This document shows positions 7,708 through 9,242 of a stretch of DNA of 9,242 nt, in pieces. The stretch is from Paraclostridium ghonii (GTDB lineage Bacteria > Bacillota > Clostridia > Peptostreptococcales > Peptostreptococcaceae): assembly GCF_023653455.1 (NCBI RefSeq), contig NZ_JAKEDR010000141.1, positions 1 to 9,242 of the forward strand, in the 5' to 3' direction. Position 1 is the first letter of the stretch. Each line of letters opens with the position of its first letter. Under the pieces are notes generated by a model that made no database searches, was not told where the DNA came from, and was given only the letters and a program-made list of their open reading frames with translations. The position numbers were made by a program, and so were the translations under genes.

Positions 7708-7736
7708 ATTATATCATATTATCTATAATATATCAA
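7708..7736 (-). promoter_or_regulatory. Strong sigma-A promoter of rnpB
   Basis: TTGATA (7731-7736), a 17-base spacer, an extended TGA and a perfect TATAAT (7708-7713) on the minus strand. The predicted start near 7701 leaves about 19 bases of 5' leader before the mature RNA. This is the best promoter in the window and suits a highly expressed stable RNA. Confidence 0.85.
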
Positions 7737-7767
7737 TAAAATTAATTCTTTATTTATTGTAAAATAA

Positions 7768-7781
7768 ATTGCTATAGCAAT
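7768..7781 (-). terminator. Palindrome between galU and rnpB, possible weak terminator of galU
   Basis: A perfect 14-bp palindrome, ATTGCTATAGCAAT, lies 150 bases after the galU stop and is followed on the minus strand by TTATTTTAC. As RNA it could form a five-pair stem with a TATA loop, extended by A-T pairs with two mismatches. This is weak for a terminator, and a protein-binding site is equally possible. Nothing better is seen in 7683-7931, apart from the rnpB promoter. Confidence 0.35.
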
Positions 7782-7931
7782 AAATTTTCACATATTTTTT
7801 CTAAATTTCATTACACTTCTCAACATAAGCATTTTTTAGATTCACTTCAATCTTAATAGAACATAGCTATATCTACAGGTATCTTTCCTAATATTTTATT
7901 TTCAATATATTCTTTTTTAACTTACTTCTTA

Positions 7932-8810
7932 TTATTTTTCATCTTTTACTATATTTTTCATATACTCCATTAAACCATCTTTTAAGTTATCTCTCTTTAG
8001 TGCAAAATCTATAGTAGCTTCTAAAAATCCTAATTTATCCCCTACATCATATCTTCTTCCCTCAAAGTTATATGCATATATAGCTTCATGCTGCGCTAAA
8101 GTCTTTAAAGCGTCTGTAAGTTGTATTTCTCCACCTTTACCTGGAGCTTGATTTTCTAATATTTCAAATATAGCAGGTGTTATAATATATCTACCTAATA
8201 TAGCTACATTTGAAGGAGCTTCTTCTATATTTGGTTTCTCAACCATATCTTTTACTTTATATATTCTATCTTCTATATATTTACAATCTAATATTCCGTA
8301 TTTATTAGTATCTTCTTTGGCAACTTCTTGAACTCCCAGTATACTTGTTTTATATTCATCATAAGCATCTATTAATTGCTTAAGACATGGAGCATCAGAA
8401 TCTACTATATCGTCTCCTAGAAGAACTGCAAATGGTTCATCTCCTATAAAACTTTTAGCACAATGTATAGCATGTCCTAATCCTTTAGGCTCTTTTTGTC
8501 TTATATAGTGGATATTTACCATGTTAGATATCTCTTGAACCATTTCTAGCATTTCAGTCTTGCCTTTTTGCTGAAGTTCTAGTTCTAATTCTACAGATTT
8601 ATCAAAATGATCTTCTATAGATTTTTTATTTCTTCCTGTTATTATAAGAATTTCTTCTATACCAGAGTTTATAGCTTCTTCTATTATGTATTGTAATGTT
8701 GGTTTGTCAACTATAGGAAGCATTTCCTTTGGTTGTGATTTTGTAGCTGGTAAAAATCTAGTTCCTAATCCAGCAGCCGGTATTATTGCTTTTTTAACAG
8801 TTTTTTTCAT
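7932..8810 (-). CDS. galU: UTP--glucose-1-phosphate uridylyltransferase
   Basis: GalU joins UTP and glucose-1-phosphate to give UDP-glucose and pyrophosphate in the cytoplasm, the donor for many wall, capsule and glycolipid sugars. At 292 aa it has the usual bacterial length. The nucleotide-binding signature [13 protein letters not shown] runs from 12 to 24, with [11 protein letters not shown] at 27-37, EPKGLGHA at 107-114, the metal-site LLGDDIV at 130-136, MVEKP at 189-193, GRYI at 206-209, [11 protein letters not shown] at 224-234 and [12 protein letters not shown] at 251-262, all in the family order. The start is ATG with AAAGAGG seven bases upstream, and the reading frame ends in tandem TAA TAA. 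A candidate promoter lies at 8882-8910. The gene is separated from pgcA by rnpB and the deacetylase, but the two enzymes act in consecutive steps. A glucose-1-phosphate thymidylyltransferase is ruled out by the YDVGDKLGF ending typical of GalU. Confidence 0.97.
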   Translation of the reverse strand: MKKTVKKAIIPAAGLGTRFLPATKSQPKEMLPIVDKPTLQYIIEEAINSGIEEILIITGRNKKSIEDHFDKSVELELELQQKGKTEMLEMVQEISNMVNIHYIRQKEPKGLGHAIHCAKSFIGDEPFAVLLGDDIVDSDAPCLKQLIDAYDEYKTSILGVQEVAKEDTNKYGILDCKYIEDRIYKVKDMVEKPNIEEAPSNVAILGRYIITPAIFEILENQAPGKGGEIQLTDALKTLAQHEAIYAYNFEGRRYDVGDKLGFLEATIDFALKRDNLKDGLMEYMKNIVKDEK

Positions 8811-8870
8811 TTTACTACCTCTTTCTAATTCAGTTATATATAATAATTCTTATCATCCGCATATTTTATG

Positions 8871-8882
8871 TAACTATAGTTA
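8871..8882. promoter_or_regulatory. Perfect 12-bp palindrome at the galU promoter
   Basis: TAACTATAGTTA is a perfect palindrome that starts at the last base of the putative galU -10 box and covers the predicted transcription start. That is a common place for a repressor operator, but in such AT-rich DNA a 12-bp palindrome may be chance. No specific regulator is recognised. Confidence 0.3.
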
Positions 8883-8910
8883 TTTTACACCATTTATGAG
8901 TTTTTGTCTG
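8882..8910 (-). promoter_or_regulatory. Candidate sigma-A promoter for galU
   Basis: CAGACA (8905-8910) and TAAAAT (8882-8887) on the minus strand are separated by 17 bases, with each hexamer close to consensus (4 of 6 and 5 of 6). It would start transcription near 8875, leaving a leader of about 65 bases. No better pair was found between the repeat element and the galU start. Confidence 0.45.
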
Positions 8911-8972
8911 TTACATTTTGTCTACCTGTCATAAATGCGTTTATTTATTAAATTCTATTATTTGATAATTTT

Positions 8973-9080
8973 GTGATAATTTTTTTATTTTACTATACGA
9001 AAAAGGTGGTTAGTATTAAGTTTCAATTCAGAAGTCATTTCAAAACATCTTCTCTATTTTTATCTCTTCATATCATACAA
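8973..9080. repeat. Decayed copy of a palindromic repeat element
   Basis: This stretch repeats the left half of the element at 9081-9233 at an offset of 110 bases. Positions 8984-9004 are identical to 9094-9114 (core ACTATACGAAAAA), followed by GGTGGTTAGT, then GTCATTT and CATCTTCTC in the same order with scattered changes. The GTGATAAT at 8973-8980 may be the worn counterpart of the GCGTAAT end. The right arm that would complete the hairpin is missing or beyond recognition, so this looks like an older or truncated copy. It encodes no protein. Confidence 0.7.
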
Positions 9081-9233
9081 GCGTAATTCTTTATTTATTT
9101 TACTATACGAAAAAAGTGGTTAGTGTTAGTTTGCAACGTAGAGGTCATTTAAAGCATCTTCTCAGCTTTATGACCTCAAGTGCAAACTAACACTAACCAC
9201 CCACAATTATGCATAAAATAAAAAAGATTACGC
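9081..9233. repeat. 153-bp palindromic repeat element, MITE-like
   Basis: The element is bounded by inverted GCGTAAT (9081-9087) and ATTACGC (9227-9233). Inside these, T-rich inverted ends (ending TATTTTA) continue the symmetry, then a perfect 20-bp inverted repeat (GTGGTTAGTGTTAGTTTGCA at 9116-9135 with its complement at 9181-9200), then inner stems (AGGTCAT with ATGACCT, TAAAGC with GCTTTA) around a nine-base loop. Overall the two halves mirror each other along nearly their whole length, and there is no coding capacity. This fits a miniature inverted-repeat element or a large terminator-like unit. No clear target-site duplication was found, and the window ends nine bases beyond it. Confidence 0.7.
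9110..9200 (-). terminator. Long hairpin with T6, possible terminator of a gene beyond the window
   Basis: Read on the minus strand, the 85-base hairpin (9116-9200) is followed at once by six T residues (9110-9115), the form of an intrinsic terminator though much larger than the others here. A minus-strand frame entering from the window edge reads Asp-Val-Ala-Ala-stop, with TAA at 9228-9230, so an upstream gene could end just before it. The decayed copy keeps the T5 version of the same tract (9000-9004). Whether it is a true terminator or part of a mobile repeat is open. Confidence 0.5.
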
Positions 9234-9242
9234 GGCTACGTC

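Noticed and set aside
7404..7728. Short plus-strand open frames across the RNase P region
   Set aside because: They lie antisense to the conserved RNase P RNA and its promoter and show no protein-family features.
7744..7758. Fifteen bases identical to 9085-9099 (AATTCTTTATTTATT)
   Set aside because: The match is pure low-complexity AT-rich sequence and does not extend into the diagnostic core of the repeat element, so chance explains it.
8973..9233. CRISPR-like array
   Set aside because: There are only two diverged copies, the repeat unit is over 100 bases, and there are no regular spacers; the structure is palindromic instead.
9209..9242. Plus-strand frame starting MHKIKKITRLR and open to the window edge
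   Set aside because: It has no ribosome binding site (the preceding bases are C-rich), overlaps the inverted end of the repeat element, and only eleven codons are visible, so it cannot be supported as a gene.

Overview
The window is AT-rich DNA (roughly three quarters A+T by eye) whose genes all lie on the minus strand. Several signs point to a low-GC Gram-positive of the clostridial line. Shine-Dalgarno sites are strong (AGGAGG, AAGGAGGG), promoters fit sigma-A well, and intrinsic terminators are frequent. RNase P RNA is of the ancestral class A rather than the Bacillus class B. Exported wall enzymes carry three SLH domains each. A member of the Peptostreptococcaceae other than Clostridioides difficile (which uses CWB2 instead of SLH anchors), for example a Paraclostridium/Paeniclostridium/Romboutsia relative, is my best guess. 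This is inferred from gene content and no database was consulted.

In the direction of transcription (high to low coordinates) the layout is as follows. 8973-9233 holds a 153-bp palindromic repeat element and, immediately beside it, a decayed second copy; its central hairpin ends in T6 and looks like a terminator on the minus strand. galU (7932-8810) follows, with a plausible promoter and a 12-bp palindrome at its -10 region. Next is rnpB (RNase P RNA, 7352-7682), with a near-consensus promoter and a clear terminator. A membrane-anchored polysaccharide deacetylase (6381-7196) and a phosphoglucomutase (4637-6334) come next, probably cotranscribed and ended by a strong terminator. Two exported SLH enzymes follow, each apparently its own unit: an N-acetylmuramoyl-L-alanine amidase (2828-4498) and a GHL10-family glycoside hydrolase (1071-2720). 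Last is a small polyprenyl-phosphate sugar-1-phosphate transferase (196-810), started at GTG and read from its own promoter.

The genes form a coherent cell-envelope theme. Phosphoglucomutase makes glucose-1-phosphate and GalU turns it into UDP-glucose. The sugar transferase loads the first sugar of a glycan repeat onto undecaprenyl phosphate, and the deacetylase may trim N-acetyl groups from a wall polymer. The amidase and GHL10 enzyme are wall hydrolases whose SLH domains should hold them to a secondary cell-wall polysaccharide. It is an inference that this locus helps build the very polymer its SLH proteins bind.

No defence system, phage, CRISPR array, toxin gene or transposase gene is visible. 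The most unexplained structure is the tandem palindromic element upstream of galU; the protein-coding part is otherwise ordinary envelope biology.
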